Positions 1 through 8,111 of a DNA stretch of 48,145 nt are shown in pieces. The stretch is from assembly GCA_964545205.1 (NCBI GenBank), contig CAZJFH010000038.1, positions 1-48,145 on the forward strand. Direction: 5' to 3'. A program made the translations under genes and the position numbers. The notes beneath the pieces are model-generated. The model did not search any database. It was given only the letters and a program-made list of their open reading frames with translations, and was not told the DNA's origin. Position 1 is the stretch's first letter; each line of letters starts with the position of its first letter. This DNA is from CAZJFH01 sp964545205. GTDB taxonomy: Bacteria; Pseudomonadota; Alphaproteobacteria; Rhodospirillales; Magnetospirillaceae.

Positions 1-60
1 CGGCCCTCACCCTCCCGCTTCGCGGGCCCCTCCCTCTCCCGCGAGCGGGAGAGGGGTTGA
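1..60. repeat. GC-rich palindromic intergenic repeat downstream of nadE
   Basis: Two hairpins lie in tandem. The second is a perfect 11-bp inverted repeat, CCCTCTCCCGC at 32-42 and GCGGGAGAGGG at 45-55. The nadE stop lies just inside at 70. No T-run follows on the minus strand within the window, so this is either a terminator/mRNA-stabilising stem for nadE or a dispersed repeat. A related C/G-rich stem occurs at 15871-15894. Confidence 0.5.
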
Positions 61-69
61 AGAATTCGC

Positions 70-1734
70 TCACACCGACCTCGTGAAGCCGTTGGTGATC
101 GGATAACGCCTGTCGCGGCCGAAGGCGCGCGAGGTCACCTTGACGCCGGGCGGCGCCTGGCGGCGCTTGTATTCGGCGCGGTCGAGCATCTTCCAAACCC
201 GGCGCACGGTGGCCTCGTCGTGGCCGTGGGCGACCAGCTCGGCGACCGAGCTTTCGCCCTCGACCAGGCCTTTGAGGATCGCGTCGAGCACGTCGTAGGG
301 CGGCAGGCTGTCCTCGTCCTTCTGGTTCGGCTTGAGCTCGGCGGTCGGCGGCTTGGTGATCACCCGCTCGGGCATGACGGGGCCGTCGGGGCCGAGGGCG
401 CCGGCCGGCTTGTTGGCGTTGCGCCAGCGCGCGGCGGCGAACACGTCGGTCTTGTAGACGTCCTTGAGCACCGAATAGCCGCCGCACATGTCGCCGTAGA
501 GCGTGGCGTAGCCGACGCTCATCTCGCTCTTGTTGCCGGTCGACAGCACCATCGGCCCGAACTTGTTCGAGATCGCCATCAGGGTGATGCCGCGGGCGCG
601 GCTTTGCAGGTTTTCCTCGGTGATGTCGGCTTGCGCGCCGGCGAACAGGCCGGCCAGCATCTGCTCGAAGGCGGCCATCGCCGGGCGGATGTCGACCGAG
701 TCCAGCGGCACCCCGCACAGCCGCGCCACGTCGGCGGCGTCGTCCAGGCTCTCGCGCGAGGTGTAGGGCGAGGGCATCATCACGCAGCGGACCTTGTCGG
801 CGCCCAGGGCGTCGACCGCCACCGCCGCCGACAGCGCGCTGTCGATGCCGCCCGACAGGCCGAGCACGACGCCGGGAAAGCCGTTCTTGGCGACGTAGTC
901 GCGCAGGCCCAGCATCATCGCCTGGTAGATGTTCTCGGCGTCGGCCGGCGGCGGCGCCACCGGGCCCTGCTCGCAAGTCCAGCGGCCGTCGGCGGCGCGG
1001 CTCCAGCGGGTGATCGCCAGTTCCTCGCGCCAGTAGCCGGCCTGGTGGCGCAGCTTGCAGTCGGCGTCGAGCACGAAGGACGAGCCGTCGAACACCAGCT
1101 CGTCCTGGCCGCCGACCTGGTTGACGTAGATCAGCGGCAGCCGCGTCTCGGTGACGCGGCCGACGGCGTGGTTGAGCCTGAGGTCCGGCTTGTCGACCTC
1201 GAACGGCGAGCCGTTGGGCACGACCAGGATCTCGGCGCCCGATTCCTCCAGGCACTCGGCGACGTCGGGGAACCACATGTCCTCGCAGATCATCGCCCCC
1301 AGGCGAAGGCCGCGGAACGACAGCGGTCCCGGACACGGCCCCGGCGCGAACACCCGCGCCTCGTCGAAGACGCCGTAATTGGGCAGGTGGTGCTTGTGGC
1401 GCACGCCGACGATCTCGCCGCCGTCGAGCAGCAGCACGCTGTTGTGAACCTTGCCGTGGCCGCGCCACGGCGCACCGATCAGCAGCCCCGGCCCGCCGTC
1501 GGCGGTCTCGGCCGCCAGCCCCGCCACCGCCAGCTCGACATGGTCGAGGAAGGCGCCCTTGAGCACCAGGTCCTCCGGCGGATAGCCCGAGACCATCAGC
1601 TCGGGAAACACCACCAGCGCGGCCCCCTGCCCCGCGGCCTGCGCGCGGGCGGCGCGGATGCGCGCGGCGTTGCCGGCGACGTCGCCGACGGTCGGGTTGG
1701 CCTGCGCGAGGGCGATGACGATGGCGTCGGGCAT
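70..1734 (-). CDS. nadE: Glutamine-dependent NAD(+) synthetase
   Basis: This enzyme makes NAD+ from nicotinic acid adenine dinucleotide, ATP and glutamine in the cytosol, the last step of NAD synthesis. It is 554 aa, the usual length of the two-domain form. The N-terminal nitrilase-type glutaminase domain (about 1-260) has the triad Glu45 (FPELMVSGYPPE), Lys114 (HKHHLPNYGVFDE) and Cys150 (MICEDMW). The C-terminal synthetase domain carries the ATP-binding loop LGLSGGIDSAL and the motif STGNKSEMSVGYATLYGD. A longer in-frame start at 1791 would add 19 residues unlike the family; the ATG at 1734 gives the expected MPDAIVIALAQ start. It is divergent from the next gene. PncB, a supplier of its upstream pathway, lies 5 kb away at 6969-8111. 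Confidence 0.96.
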   Translation of the reverse strand: MPDAIVIALAQANPTVGDVAGNAARIRAARAQAAGQGAALVVFPELMVSGYPPEDLVLKGAFLDHVELAVAGLAAETADGGPGLLIGAPWRGHGKVHNSVLLLDGGEIVGVRHKHHLPNYGVFDEARVFAPGPCPGPLSFRGLRLGAMICEDMWFPDVAECLEESGAEILVVPNGSPFEVDKPDLRLNHAVGRVTETRLPLIYVNQVGGQDELVFDGSSFVLDADCKLRHQAGYWREELAITRWSRAADGRWTCEQGPVAPPPADAENIYQAMMLGLRDYVAKNGFPGVVLGLSGGIDSALSAAVAVDALGADKVRCVMMPSPYTSRESLDDAADVARLCGVPLDSVDIRPAMAAFEQMLAGLFAGAQADITEENLQSRARGITLMAISNKFGPMVLSTGNKSEMSVGYATLYGDMCGGYSVLKDVYKTDVFAAARWRNANKPAGALGPDGPVMPERVITKPPTAELKPNQKDEDSLPPYDVLDAILKGLVEGESSVAELVAHGHDEATVRRVWKMLDRAEYKRRQAPPGVKVTSRAFGRDRRYPITNGFTRSV

Positions 1735-1816
1735 TCGGGCACCCCGTGGTTGGGAATGCGGGAGGTTAGGCAGCCGCCCCACCCCTGTCAACGCGCCCGG
1801 CCTGGCTTCGGTCCGG

Positions 1817-1845
1817 TGGATATCCCGGGCGCGGCTCTCTATGCT
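1817..1845 (+). promoter_or_regulatory. Weak sigma70-like promoter candidate
   Basis: TGGATA (1817-1822) and TATGCT (1840-1845) are 17 bases apart, each matching 4 of 6 consensus positions, 26 bases before the ATG at 1871. It lies in the divergent gap between nadE and the next gene. The match is modest and could be chance. Confidence 0.3.
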
Positions 1846-1870
1846 GGGCGCTCACCGCTGGGACGAGCAC

Positions 1871-2677
1871 ATGAGCATCGCAGACGACCCGAGACGGCCG
1901 GCCGGAACCGGCCCGCAACGCTGCGCGGCGATCGCCAGCACGATGATCGGCCACTTCCTGACCCGGCTCGAACTCGAGGCCCGGCAGAGCGGCGGGATGC
2001 TCAGCATCGAGCAGATCAACGCCGTCGCCTCGCGCTTCGTCGCCGACGACGGCGCCCGCCTGCGCAGCGTGCAGCAGAAAAGCTGGGACGGCTGCACCGA
2101 GGCGCGCGAGGCGGCGGCCTGGGAGCATGCCCGCCGCCAGCCGTTCGACCGCCTGCTGACCAAGCGTTTCGCGCATCTGCTGCCGGCGCGCAGCGGCGAC
2201 GACGGCGGCGCGGCCGCGGTGCTGTCGCGCCGCATGCTGCCCGGTTTCGCCAAGGCGGTGACGATGATGCTCGGGCCGGACCTGTACGAGCAGTGCCAGC
2301 GCAAGGCCCAGGCGGTGGTCGAGCGTCAGCGCCGCGGCGCCGGCGCCGTCGACTGGAGCCGCGTCCACCGCGACCCGGCGGCGCGGGCGCTGGTCAACGA
2401 CGTGCTGGTCGTGGTCGCCCATTACTTCGCCGCCTTCGAGAAGCGCCGCGGCTGGTTCATCCTGCTGGTCAACCAGAACCTCGGCCCGTCCCGCGCCGAC
2501 GCCGACGACCGCTGGCAACTGACCGTTCCGTTGTTCCACAAGATGATGCTGGCGCTGTTCGCCGAGGTTTTCGGCCTGCTGGAGGCCGATCAAGGCCAGG
2601 AAATTCGGGCACGCTACGGTCAGGACACCGTCGAGACCCTGCTCGAATTCCGGCGCCATATCAATGGCTTGTCGTGA
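1871..2677 (+). CDS. Hypothetical protein, 268 aa
   Basis: I do not recognise this family. The protein is soluble, largely helical and rich in Arg and Ala, with no signal peptide or membrane segment. It has a hydrophobic central stretch (NDVLVVVAHYFAAFEKRRGW) and a C-terminal helical part (VPLFHKMMLALFAEVFGLL). The open frame extends upstream to 1658, overlapping nadE, but the ATG at 1871 (MSIADDPRRPAG) follows a possible promoter at 1817-1845 and clears nadE. Codon use matches the neighbouring core genes. No functional inference is safe. Confidence 0.75.
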   Translation: MSIADDPRRPAGTGPQRCAAIASTMIGHFLTRLELEARQSGGMLSIEQINAVASRFVADDGARLRSVQQKSWDGCTEAREAAAWEHARRQPFDRLLTKRFAHLLPARSGDDGGAAAVLSRRMLPGFAKAVTMMLGPDLYEQCQRKAQAVVERQRRGAGAVDWSRVHRDPAARALVNDVLVVVAHYFAAFEKRRGWFILLVNQNLGPSRADADDRWQLTVPLFHKMMLALFAEVFGLLEADQGQEIRARYGQDTVETLLEFRRHINGLS

Positions 2678-2812
2678 CCTACCCGACCGTGCGTATGAGT
2701 GCGGCTATTCACAATCCCTAACGCTTGTCCACCATCGAGTAGTTTGCCGCCCCGGAGGTTCCGCTTATCTCGCTGGCTATACGTCAGACCACGAAGGCGG
2801 AGGTTTTTGTAC

Positions 2813-3001
2813 ATGTCCACGATCGTGAAGGCTGCTCTGGTCGCACTGCCCGTCGTTTTCCTCGGCGCCTGCGGGATGTTCGAGGAGGAGCAGGCGGTCG
2901 CCACCACCGACGTCGGCGCCCGTCAGCTCAGCCAGCAGAACGCTGCCCGCATCGAGCGGTTGGAGCAGGAGCGCATCTATCAGCGCGACCTGCGCAAGTA
3001 A
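2813..3001 (+). CDS. Small lipoprotein, 62 aa
   Basis: A short exported lipoprotein. Residues 1-19 form a signal peptide (MSTIVKAALVALPVVFLGA) ending in the lipobox L-G-A-C, with the lipidated Cys at 20. The mature part is about 42 residues, acidic then heptad-like (QLSQQNAARIERLEQERIYQ), suggesting a short amphipathic or coiled-coil helix, as in small envelope lipoproteins. The ATG at 2813 has a good ribosome-binding site, GGCGGAGG, about 9 bases upstream; an upstream in-frame start at 2699 would destroy the signal peptide. The gene is monocistronic: a strong terminator begins 21 bases after the stop. Function unknown. Confidence 0.85.
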   Translation: MSTIVKAALVALPVVFLGACGMFEEEQAVATTDVGARQLSQQNAARIERLEQERIYQRDLRK

Positions 3002-3021
3002 TCAGGCCGTTTCCCGGCTGA

Positions 3022-3055
3022 CGGCGGGGCGCCCAGGCGCCCCGCCGTTTTCTTT
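3022..3055 (+). terminator. Rho-independent terminator after the small lipoprotein gene
   Basis: A perfect inverted repeat, CGGCGGGGCGCC (3022-3033) and GGCGCCCCGCCG (3036-3047), is followed immediately by TTTTCTTTT. It ends the transcript of the 62-aa lipoprotein gene. Confidence 0.93.
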
Positions 3056-3189
3056 TGGTGCGCGAGGCCCATGCAAGCGCGTCAAGCGCTGAAAGCGCCT
3101 TCCCCGGAATTCGGCGATGAACCTTGGCGCGGAACCCGCCGACCCGTCGGGCGTTGCATAGGACGAGGCAACGAACGGGGAGCGGAGCT

Positions 3190-3465
3190 TTGACGGGTCG
3201 GAAGATGATGGCGGCGGCGTTGCTGGGCCTAAGCCTGGCGGCGGCGCCGGCGCCGGCACAGTCGCCGGCCGAGGAGCGCGCGATGGCGGCCGAGGCCGCC
3301 TATCAGGAAAGACTGGAACGGGCGAAAGCCGAGTACGAGCGGGCGCTGCAGAGCGGCGAGGATCCGCGCGCCGCCTACGAGCGCTATGCCCGGCAGGTCG
3401 ACGCCGCCTGGGCCGAGCGTCGCGAGCAGCAGGCCGAGGCGACCGAGGAGCGGCGCCGCCGCTGA
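3190..3465 (+). CDS. Small secreted alanine/glutamate-rich protein, 91 aa
   Basis: A signal peptide at about 1-24 (basic TGRKMM, then AAALLGLSLAAAPAPAQS) is followed by a mature domain of about 67 residues, almost entirely charged helix (EERAMAAEAAYQERLERAKA), likely periplasmic coiled coil. I chose the TTG at 3190 because GGGGAGCGGAG lies directly upstream and the choice supplies the basic n-region; the ATGs at 3205 and 3208 would leave no positive charge. A more distant start at 3124 gives a basic extension that does not look like a signal peptide. Family not recognised. It converges on the transpeptidase gene 18 bases away. Confidence 0.7.
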   Translation: MTGRKMMAAALLGLSLAAAPAPAQSPAEERAMAAEAAYQERLERAKAEYERALQSGEDPRAAYERYARQVDAAWAERREQQAEATEERRRR

Positions 3466-3483
3466 GCGACGGCGCCGCGGGGC

Positions 3484-4431
3484 TCAGCGCAGGCGCACGG
3501 TGCGCGGTTCCGCCGCGATCAGCCGCGCGGTCTCCGGCGAACGGGTGATCCGGACCGGCAGGCCCTTGCGCTCGCGGGCGATCGTCTGGACCACCGACCA
3601 GTCGACGCGGTCGATCTGCTCGCCGGCAGCCTTGCGGACGACGCCGTTCAGGTCCGGCAGCGGCTCGTAGGGCATGGTGCCGTCGATCTCGACCTGGTCG
3701 ACCTGCCGCAGGGTCGGATGCACCTCGAGGTACAGCTCGCCGTCGCGCCAGCCCGCCTTGACCGGCTGGTTCACGGCGCGGAACTTGGTGCCCGGCGGCA
3801 CGATCCGGTACATCTGGGCGATGTCCTCGGGATACATGCGGATGCAGCCGTGGCTGACCCGGCGCCCGACGCCGTCCGGCTTGTTGGTGCCGTGGACCAG
3901 ATAGGCCGGCCAGCCGAGATACAGGGCGTGCGTGCCCAGCGGATTCTCCGGGCCCGGCGGCACCATTCCCGGCAGCTCGGGATTTTCCGCGCGGATCGAG
4001 GCCGGCGGATACCAGGCCGGGTCTGCCTTCTTGCGCACGATGGTGGTGGTCCCGGACGGCGTCTCCCAGCCCTCCTGGCCGATGCCGACGGGATGCGTCA
4101 CCACGCGGCCGTCGGGCATGTAGTAGTACAGCCTCATCTCGGGCAGGTTCAGCACGATCCCCTCGCGCGGCCCGTCGGGCAGGACGTGCGCGGTCGGCAG
4201 CACCACCTCGGTGCCGACGCCGGGGATCCACGGATCGATCCGCGGATTGGCGGCGACCAGTTCGACATAGCCGAGATTGTTGGCGCGGGCGATGTCCATC
4301 AGCGTGTCCTCCCAGACAGCGTGATGGACCCGGACCCCGCCGATGATGTCGTCGCGCGCCTCGGCCGCCTGAGCGGCGCCGGCGATCGTCAGGGTGGCCG
4401 TCGCGGCGGCGCAAAGCCATCGATAACCCAT
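3484..4431 (-). CDS. L,D-transpeptidase with LysM-like domain
   Basis: A periplasmic YkuD/ErfK-family enzyme that forms 3-3 peptidoglycan crosslinks or attaches proteins to the wall. It is 315 aa with a signal peptide at about 1-22 (ending AGAAQAAEA). Residues 35-80 are LysM-like (HHAVWEDTLMDIARANNLG). The catalytic domain at about 92-225 ends in the hallmark HGTNKP (His180) and SHGCIRMYPEDI (His194, Cys196). The C-terminal 90 residues are typical of the ErfK/YbiS/YcfS group. The ATG at 4431 gives a clean signal peptide and has GAGG about 10 bases upstream; the frame continues to 4500, which would bury the signal. Gene is monocistronic. Confidence 0.93.
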   Translation of the reverse strand: MGYRWLCAAATATLTIAGAAQAAEARDDIIGGVRVHHAVWEDTLMDIARANNLGYVELVAANPRIDPWIPGVGTEVVLPTAHVLPDGPREGIVLNLPEMRLYYYMPDGRVVTHPVGIGQEGWETPSGTTTIVRKKADPAWYPPASIRAENPELPGMVPPGPENPLGTHALYLGWPAYLVHGTNKPDGVGRRVSHGCIRMYPEDIAQMYRIVPPGTKFRAVNQPVKAGWRDGELYLEVHPTLRQVDQVEIDGTMPYEPLPDLNGVVRKAAGEQIDRVDWSVVQTIARERKGLPVRITRSPETARLIAAEPRTVRLR

Positions 4432-4708
4432 GGACACAGCCTCATTCCTTGGCAACAGAACACTCGCCATGAGGTGGGGGCACCGAAGCCGGATTGACAC
4501 TTCCCCGTATGGCGAATGGCGAGAGCGGGAAACTTCGCCGCCAGTCTAGAGCGAAAATGCGGTGATCACGGCCCTGAGTTCCGCATGCCCCGCCTCGGCT
4601 AGGCTGGCCAGCCATCGCCGAGACGCAGGCGATCCTCTGCTAGCCGTTTGTCGTGAACGCTCCGAAGGGGGCGCTGGGGGGGTCAGGAAGACCATCAAGA
4701 GCAGAGGA

Positions 4709-6349
4709 TTACCAAGTTGCATCGTCGTTCCCGCGCTCCAGGTCTCTAAGCATCTCCAATGCATCCCTGGCCTGTGTTTTTGTGACGCTCACTTGTGCGT
4801 GGACAGCTTCATTGCGCCTTACGACAATTTCTCTCAGCTTAGAGAACTGTTTATCATCAATAATCCCCTTCTTCAAAGCTAACTCAATCAGCCTGTAGAA
4901 CGGAGCGCGGGTGTCTACTTCGTATTCTGCCGCTGCTAATTTATTGCGAATAGCATATTCTATAAGCGAAGCGGAAGAAATTAGAGAGGCTCTGTACTCT
5001 TTAGCTGAAAAGAGGCGCTGCGGCTCTGAGTGCATTGCTTGTCTGTTTTCAACAGACCGCTCAAAAAGCCACTTCCGGACAACATCGACTAATGTCTTTG
5101 GATCCCGTAGGAAGTCTTTGTCTAACTGTATATTGCTTATTTCTGCGTGATCCCAGAGCGGCGGCGCTCCAGATTGTTGTAGCACCAGCACATTACGGGC
5201 GGTCAACCGCCGCAGTGCTAGGCTGACTTCGTAGCGAGACCATTCCCCGCCGTCTGTGCCGATCACGAACAAGGCAATGGCCGATTTAGCGATAAGTGAT
5301 TGGATGGTGGCACCGACATTTTCACTCGGCGAAACAACATCTTCCGCCTGTGTTGGCACAAAACCAAAAGATGATATCTCAGGAAAGAGAACATCCCTTA
5401 TGTACGCATTAAAGTTCCTTGGGGAGGAAACAAAACAAATGTTTGTCCGGCCATCTTTTGTAGATATCTCAATTTCTGCTGCAGAGCGCTCTCTCAGCAC
5501 AGATGGCGCTGTGACGGAATTTTTCTCCCAGTGCTCTCTTATTTGAGAAAACACGTTTGCTAGAATTGAGCCATATTTTTCCTTTTCGCCAGGAATGTTT
5601 ATGACCTTAATACCCCGCCGCTCATATCGGGATACGGTGGGAAGGTCGGCATCCACCATAATGGCGTAAGCGGGGCGGCGAAGCGAACCTAGACGGTTGG
5701 TCACGATTTTCCAAACTTGCCTCAAATCTGTGTCATCCAGGCTATATCCGATTAGCACCACCGTCCGCGAAATGAGAAGGTTACCAATATATGTACAGAG
5801 CAGTGGGTTTCTATTGATAAAATCATCATAATCTTCTTCGGTCACGACCATGGACGATGGGTGGTTAAGATCGCCGTGCATCTTTACCAGCGACACTCGT
5901 GGAGCAATCTCCCTCACTGCCGAACCCGTATCTATTGCAAGTTGATCTTCTGATAAGATAGGCGTGCATGAACGGGATTTGCGCTCATATTGCTTTTCCA
6001 GCAAGAAGTCAAAGTTCGTTGTCACAACGACATCGAATGGCAAATCACAAAATGCTGCGTGCGCCGGTCCTGGCCGCGCCTCTTCGACAAGCAAAATTTC
6101 ATGCATCCTCTCGATTAAGCGCACCTTCGAGTGGGCGTGGGCATAAGCAGAAATAATATCTAATGCGTTAGTGTACGAATGATCTGGAAGATCTCTGTGC
6201 AAAATCTTGCCCACATCGTCCCAGAGCGGCATTTTCTTTCCCGGAGGGACCTCCGCGTTAAGAGAGAAGCCTGCGCCGACAAGGGGAAGCCACCTACTTT
6301 TTACAAGATCGTCCAGTAGCGGTGCCGGAAAAAACCGAAGGTAGTTCAT
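4709..6349 (-). CDS. SIR2 / TIR-like / HEPN-like three-domain protein, candidate anti-phage defence effector
   Basis: A 546-aa soluble protein. Residues 1-270 are a SIR2_2-type domain: LVGAGFS (24-29), VVTTNFD (108-114, Asn112), KMHGDL with the catalytic-type His158, and VLIGYSLDDTDL (198-209). This family includes NAD+-hydrolysing effectors such as ThsA and DSR proteins. Residues about 302-395 look TIR-like (NICFVSSPRNFNAYI; IALFVIGTDGGEWSRYEVSL), with Glu374 placed like the TIR catalytic Glu. Residues about 445-540 are helical with R512-NEAV-H517, the R-x4-H signature of HEPN RNases. The stop is TAA, and base composition is clearly AT-richer than all neighbours. The ATG at 6349 is preceded by GCGGGGCG. 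It stands alone beside a decayed transposase. SIR2 assignment is firm; TIR-like and HEPN-like are by motif only. Role in defence is inferred. Confidence 0.85.
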   Translation of the reverse strand: MNYLRFFPAPLLDDLVKSRWLPLVGAGFSLNAEVPPGKKMPLWDDVGKILHRDLPDHSYTNALDIISAYAHAHSKVRLIERMHEILLVEEARPGPAHAAFCDLPFDVVVTTNFDFLLEKQYERKSRSCTPILSEDQLAIDTGSAVREIAPRVSLVKMHGDLNHPSSMVVTEEDYDDFINRNPLLCTYIGNLLISRTVVLIGYSLDDTDLRQVWKIVTNRLGSLRRPAYAIMVDADLPTVSRYERRGIKVINIPGEKEKYGSILANVFSQIREHWEKNSVTAPSVLRERSAAEIEISTKDGRTNICFVSSPRNFNAYIRDVLFPEISSFGFVPTQAEDVVSPSENVGATIQSLIAKSAIALFVIGTDGGEWSRYEVSLALRRLTARNVLVLQQSGAPPLWDHAEISNIQLDKDFLRDPKTLVDVVRKWLFERSVENRQAMHSEPQRLFSAKEYRASLISSASLIEYAIRNKLAAAEYEVDTRAPFYRLIELALKKGIIDDKQFSKLREIVVRRNEAVHAQVSVTKTQARDALEMLRDLERGNDDATW

Positions 6350-6419
6350 TTGCGCCCCGCATAAGTTCGTAATGGTTATTCACTGGCCATCAATTTGGTT
6401 ACCCATCTAGCAGGCTGTG

Positions 6420-6889
6420 GCCCCGATGAAGCAGAGCTTGGCCTCCATCCCCGGTCCCTTGCGGTTGAGCATGGCGTCGGGATCGGTGGCGCTTCTCGCT
6501 CCGGAAATCGGCCGGGGCATTGCGGCCGCCGCTATCTGGTCGCCGCCGCCCTTGCTCTCATTGGAAGCTTTTCGTCCGAAGCGCACGCCTCGATCAGTGT
6601 GCCATCGGCACTGAAATGTCCGCTGGACAGGAGGTGCTTCACGCAGGGCTGGGCCAGCACGGCAGCCAGAAACCTGGCGGCGACATCGCTTTCGGTTAGG
6701 CGATCGCAATATTTCGAGAAGGTCGAGTGATCCCACAAGAGCGCGTTTACGCGAAGCCCGACGAACCGGCGGAACAGCAGCTCGATTCGCCATTTCCCGG
6801 ATTGGCCGCAGCGGATAACCCTTCCGCACCCGCTTCTCAAAATCGGCATAGGAGAACAACTCTCCTGACCGCCTGCTCGTTCCCCGCAT
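6420..6889 (-). pseudogene. IS5-family-like transposase, frameshifted and truncated
   Basis: The N-terminus reads MRGTSRRSGELFSYADFEKR, the usual start of this transposase group (DUF772-type N-terminal domain). After PLRPIREMAN about 60 residues of the family are missing and the reading frame changes: the next block (ELLFRRFVGLRVNALLWDHS, then DRLTESDVAARFLAAVLAQP and SADGTLIEACAS) lies in another minus-strand frame. The frame then returns for TDPDAMLNRKGPGMEAKLCF, after which homology ends. At least two frameshifts, one internal deletion and loss of the C-terminal half with most of the DDE domain make it inactive. It is not expressed as one protein. Confidence 0.82.
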
Positions 6890-6941
6890 CGCACCCCTCG
6901 GCCCCGAATACCACGACCGATTGAATCATGCTGCGAGCCAA

Positions 6942-6965
6942 GGAGCCACGGATTTTTCAACGGCC
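6942..6965. repeat. Probable IS terminal inverted repeat (single end)
   Basis: Read on the minus strand this begins GGCCGTTGAAAAATCCGTGG, and the string GTTGAAAAA is common at ends of IS5/IS1182-type elements. It sits about 55 bases upstream of the transposase start, where a left end should be. No matching second end was found near 4500-6420. Confidence 0.45.
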
Positions 6966-6968
6966 AGT

Positions 6969-8111
6969 CTACGGCTTCCTGAGCAGGAATTCGCGGCCGA
7001 TCTTGACCTGCGGCCGGCCGCCATAGGCGACGATGTCGGCGGTGGCGTAGGTCTCGGCCCAGCGCTCGGGCAGGTACGAGCCGGTGCCGACGATGTCGAT
7101 CGGCGCGCGGGCGTAGCTCATCGCCTTGCACTTGGCCGGCGAGAACCCCGAGGAGGCGACGATCCTGACCTTGGCGAAACCGGCCCGGTCGAGCTGCTCG
7201 CGCATGTACCACACCGCCGCCGCCGAGACGCCGGTGCCGACCAGGTAGCGCAGCTCGGTCTCGGTGCGGTAGCCGCGGATGGCGTCGGGCGCGTTGCGTT
7301 CCAGCACCGCGTAGGAGGTCTGCGGGTCGAGGCCTTCGAGGAAGCGGCCGCCGTGGGTGTCGAGCCGCACGCCGATGCGCCCCGCCGCCGCCAGTTCGGG
7401 AAAGCGCCGGCACACCTCCAGCGCGTCGGTGACCTCCTGGCCGAAATAGTCGACCAGCACGGTGATCGGATCGTCCGGGAAGGTCTCGTGGAACATCTCG
7501 GCGGCGCGCAGCGTCGAGCCGGCATAGCCGATCAGCGCGTGCGGCATCGTGCCCAGCCCGCCGGGGGCGCCGAAGAAGTGGGCGGTGGCGTCGGTGGCGT
7601 TGCCGATGAAGCCCTTGGCGCCCTTGCGCCGGGCGGCCTCCGAACCCACCGAGCCGGCATAGGCCATCATCTCGGCCATCTCGGTGCCGGCGCAATGGCG
7701 CGCGTCCATCGCCAGGAAGGCGACGTAGGGCAGGTCGACGCACATCGTGTAGGCGTTGTAGGCTGCGACGCAGGCGGCGCCCAGCTTCTGCAGGTAGATC
7801 GTCTCGAGATCGACGAGATGATAGAGCGAGCCGGTGACGTACATCAGCGGCTCGCCGGCGCCGACCCAGTCGCCCTCGGCGAAGTTCTGCTCGATCCTGA
7901 ACGAAACGCCGCGCTCGGCCGCCATCGCCTGCAGCCAGTCGATCATCAGCCGCGGGCAGAACAGCACCGGCCGGCGCATGAAGATCGCGTAGGTGACCTC
8001 CTGGTCGCCGAACTTGCCGACGATCCGCTTGGTCCGCAGGAAATAGTGGTCGGTCCAGCGGGCGACCTGGTCCAGCGCCGGATGCGGCCCGCGGCCGGCG
8101 CCGTCGCTCAC
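6969..8111 (-). CDS. pncB: Nicotinate phosphoribosyltransferase
   Basis: This cytosolic enzyme joins nicotinate to PRPP to give nicotinate mononucleotide, the entry of the Preiss-Handler NAD salvage route. It is 380 aa, full length for the short form. Recognisable segments are YFLRTKRIVGKFGDQEVTYA at the N-terminus, AFLAMDARHCAGTEMAEMMA, and the phosphate-binding C-terminal part (VRIVASSGFSP; DIVGTGSYLPERW). The GTG start at 8111 overlaps the TGA of the upstream DAHP synthase gene (GTGA), so the two are translationally coupled; the same open frame runs far upstream but only as a shadow of that gene. The IS remnant begins immediately after its stop. Confidence 0.95.
   Translation of the reverse strand: MSDGAGRGPHPALDQVARWTDHYFLRTKRIVGKFGDQEVTYAIFMRRPVLFCPRLMIDWLQAMAAERGVSFRIEQNFAEGDWVGAGEPLMYVTGSLYHLVDLETIYLQKLGAACVAAYNAYTMCVDLPYVAFLAMDARHCAGTEMAEMMAYAGSVGSEAARRKGAKGFIGNATDATAHFFGAPGGLGTMPHALIGYAGSTLRAAEMFHETFPDDPITVLVDYFGQEVTDALEVCRRFPELAAAGRIGVRLDTHGGRFLEGLDPQTSYAVLERNAPDAIRGYRTETELRYLVGTGVSAAAVWYMREQLDRAGFAKVRIVASSGFSPAKCKAMSYARAPIDIVGTGSYLPERWAETYATADIVAYGGRPQVKIGREFLLRKP

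Larger units (their letters stand above)
6407..6966 (-). mobile_element. Remnant of an IS5-family-like insertion sequence
   Basis: This spans the decayed transposase plus a probable terminal repeat at 6942-6965, which starts 4 bases before the pncB stop side (pncB ends at 6969). The other end is missing: homology stops near 6420 and the SIR2 gene begins at 6349. The element is therefore a one-ended fossil between the islet gene and pncB. Confidence 0.65.

Noticed and set aside
220..2721. Long plus-strand open frame opposite nadE and the next gene
   Set aside because: It is a high-GC antisense shadow full of repetitive Arg, Ala, Gly and His, with no domain. The real genes lie in other frames with clear motifs.
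6407..7743. Fusion of the transposase fragment and pncB in one frame
   Set aside because: The shared open frame is accidental. The pncB protein is in a different frame with its own GTG start and TAG stop.
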